From Cladopsammia gracilis (Eukaryota > Cnidaria > Anthozoa > Scleractinia > Dendrophylliidae), in the NCBI GenBank assembly GCA_022457155.1, contig JAJGOT010000237.1:701501-765500 (forward strand): a stretch of 64,000 nucleotides of DNA, in the 5' to 3' direction. Below the pieces are notes generated by a model. That model ran no database searches and was not told where the DNA came from. It saw only the letters and a list, made by a program, of their open reading frames with translations. Shown in pieces: positions 62,260 to 64,000 of this stretch (its first letter is position 1; each line of letters opens with the position of its first letter). Both the position numbers and the translations under genes were made by a program.

Positions 62260-63890
62260 CCTTGCCCTCAGGGCTTTGCTTGTGCTCGTTTGGCGCATTT
62301 TGTCCAACTGTTTAGCATGCTCATTGTACTTGCCATCGTTGTCACACGTTTGAGTCTTCAGTTTCGCCTTTTAGGCCCCGCAGACCATTGTTGTTGTCGC
62401 ATTTTTTTTTTAATTATTTAGCATGCTGCGTTTGCCATCGGGGCTTTGCAGATGTTTGTTGAGACAAGTTCGAGTTTGTTCAGCATGCTGCGTTTGCCAT
62501 CGGGGTTTTGCAGATGCTTTTGTCACATTTTCTATTATTTAGCATGCTGCGTTTGCCATCGGGGCTTTGCAGATGCTTGTTGTGACAAGTTTGAGTTTGT
62601 TTAGCATGCTGCGTTTGCCATCGGGGCTTTGCAGATGCTTTTGTCACATTTTCTTATTATTTAGCATGCTGCGTTTGCCATCGGGGTTTTGCAGATGCTT
62701 GTTGTGACAAGTTTGAGTTTGTTTAGCATGCTGCGTTTGCCATCGGGGCTTTGCAGATGCTTTTGTCACATTTTCTGATTATTTAGCATGCTGCGTTTGC
62801 CATCGGGGTTTTGCAGATGCTTGTTGTGATAAGTTTGAGTTTGTTTAGCATGCTGCGTTTGCCATCGGGGTTTTGCAGATGCTTTTGTCACATTTTCTGA
62901 TTATTTAGCATGCTGCGTTTGCCATCGGGGCTTTGCAGATGCTTGTTGTGACAAGTTTGAGTTTGTTTAGCATGCTGCGTTTGCCATCGGGGCTTTGCAG
63001 ATGCTTTTGTCACATTTTCTTATTATTTAGCACGCTGCGTTTGCCATCGGGGTTTTGCAGATGCTTGTTGTGACAAGTTTGAGTTTGTTTAGCATGCTGC
63101 GTTTGCCATCGGGGTTTTGCAGATGCTTTTGTCACATTTTCTGATTATTTAGCACGCTGCGTTTGCCATCGGGGTTTTGCAGATGCTTGTTGTGATAAGT
63201 TTGAGTTTGTTTAGCATGCTGCGTTTGCCATCGGGGTTTTGCAGATGCTTTTGTCACATTTTCTGATTATTTAGCATGCTGCGTTTGCCATCGGGGTTTT
63301 GCAGATGCTTGTTGTGACAAGTTTGAGTTTGTTTAGCATGCTGCGTTTGCCATCGGGGTTTTGCAGATGCTTTTTGTCACATTTTCTAATTATTTAGCAT
63401 GCTGCGTTTGCCATCGGGGCTTTGCAGATGCTTATTGGGACAAGTTTGAGTTTCTTTAGCATGCTACGTTTGCCATCGGGGCTTTGCATGTAGATGCTTG
63501 TTTGTTGCATGTTATAATTGTTTAGCATGCTTTGTTTCCCATCGGGGCTTTGCAGATGCTTGTTATGACAAGGTTAAGTTTGTTTAGCATTGGGGCTTTG
63601 TATATGCTTGTTTGTCACATGTTTGAATTGTTTGCCATGCTGTGTTTGCCTTCGGGGCTTTGCAGATGCTCGTCGTGGCAAGTTTGAGTTTGTCTAGCAT
63701 GCTGCGCTTTGCCATCGGGGCCTTGCTTATACTTGTTCTGACATGCTGCACGGAATGTGTTTGCAGTATGCTGCACTTTGCCATCGGCCTCTTGTTGTGA
63801 GTGTTTGCTTGTCATCATGCCTTTTGCCATTAAGTTTTGCAGATGCTTCTTTGTCACTTGTTCAGGTGTTTCACCTTCGGCGCTTTACAT
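62260..63890. repeat. Satellite with a 122-bp two-monomer higher-order unit
   Basis: About 18 monomers contain TTTAGCATGCTGCGTTTGCC and ATCGGGGYTTTGCAGATGCT. Two types alternate: a roughly 60-bp monomer ending TTTGTCACATTTTCTNATTA and a 62-bp monomer ending TGTTGTGACAAGTTTGAGTT. The core (62417-63440) is homogeneous; monomers decay on both sides (62260-62410 and 63440-63890). No convincing protein frame. Confidence 0.9.
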
Positions 63891-64000
63891 ATGCTCCCTT
63901 GTTTCGCTTTTAGCTATACTTTTTTTTATCTTTTTCTTCTTTCTCCTTTCGATGATAGTCTTGAAGGGAGTCTAATTCCCTACTCGGATTACCGGGGCCA

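Noticed and set aside
61909..62421. 170-codon hydrophobic frame
   Set aside because: Low-complexity T-rich sequence running into the satellite; no splice signals or domain; a better candidate frame (61830-61994) overlaps it.
62417..63470. Regularly spaced repeats resembling a CRISPR array
   Set aside because: The whole monomers repeat, including the would-be spacers, which alternate between only two types. This is a satellite in eukaryotic DNA.

Overview
The window is AT-rich, intron-rich metazoan DNA. It most likely comes from a cnidarian, and a stony coral is my best guess. That rests on a secreted chitinase and an SLC16-type transporter with canonical GT-AG introns, a short TTAGGG-type telomeric array, tRNA-derived SINEs, and a very high density of foldback/MITE elements of types I associate with anthozoan genomes. 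No database search was possible, so the taxon is inference.

Three protein-coding genes can be reconstructed from splice signals. (1) A plus-strand secreted chitinase has seven exons from 12238 to 26161: signal peptide, hevamine-like (class III) GH18 domain, and a C-terminal six-cysteine chitin-binding (CBM14) domain. All splice phases agree and the joined frame is 1245 bp (414 aa). One acidic residue of the GH18 catalytic motif is replaced by serine. (2) A plus-strand SLC16/monocarboxylate-transporter-like protein has four exons from 51234 to 54888 (1434 bp, 477 aa). (3) A minus-strand gene has three visible exons at 60751-60662, 59702-59619 and 58787-58502. It encodes paired cysteine/histidine clusters (a LIM-like or zinc-ribbon fold) and a conserved-looking C-terminal tail; its 5' part was not found. 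A further cysteine-rich internal exon lies on the minus strand at 40006-39752. Two minus-strand ORFs (11679-12029 and 6470-6716) are weaker candidates.

Layout. 1-12 kb: no confident gene; foldback elements, one of them with a telomeric-repeat core, plus two local segmental duplications. 12-26 kb: the chitinase, whose introns carry a SINE, several MITEs, a 16-bp minisatellite, a roughly 350-bp TTC/TTA tract, a 12-bp minisatellite and a GT array. 27-31 kb: broken Harbinger/PIF-type genes (DDE transposase, Myb/SANT-like and zinc-finger accessory reading frames). 31-37 kb: mostly non-coding, with a 2.1-kb inverted repeat that has two other elements nested in its right arm. 37.5-39.1 kb: LINE and Penelope-like fragments facing each other. 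40-51 kb: MITEs, a SINE palindrome and another 16-bp minisatellite. 51-55 kb: the transporter. 55-61.7 kb: more MITEs, including one of two TTAA-flanked piggyBac-like elements, and the zinc-binding gene. 62.3-63.9 kb: a satellite with a two-monomer higher-order repeat.

The genes do not form an operon or a shared pathway. Their relation is positional: single-copy genes separated and invaded by mobile DNA.
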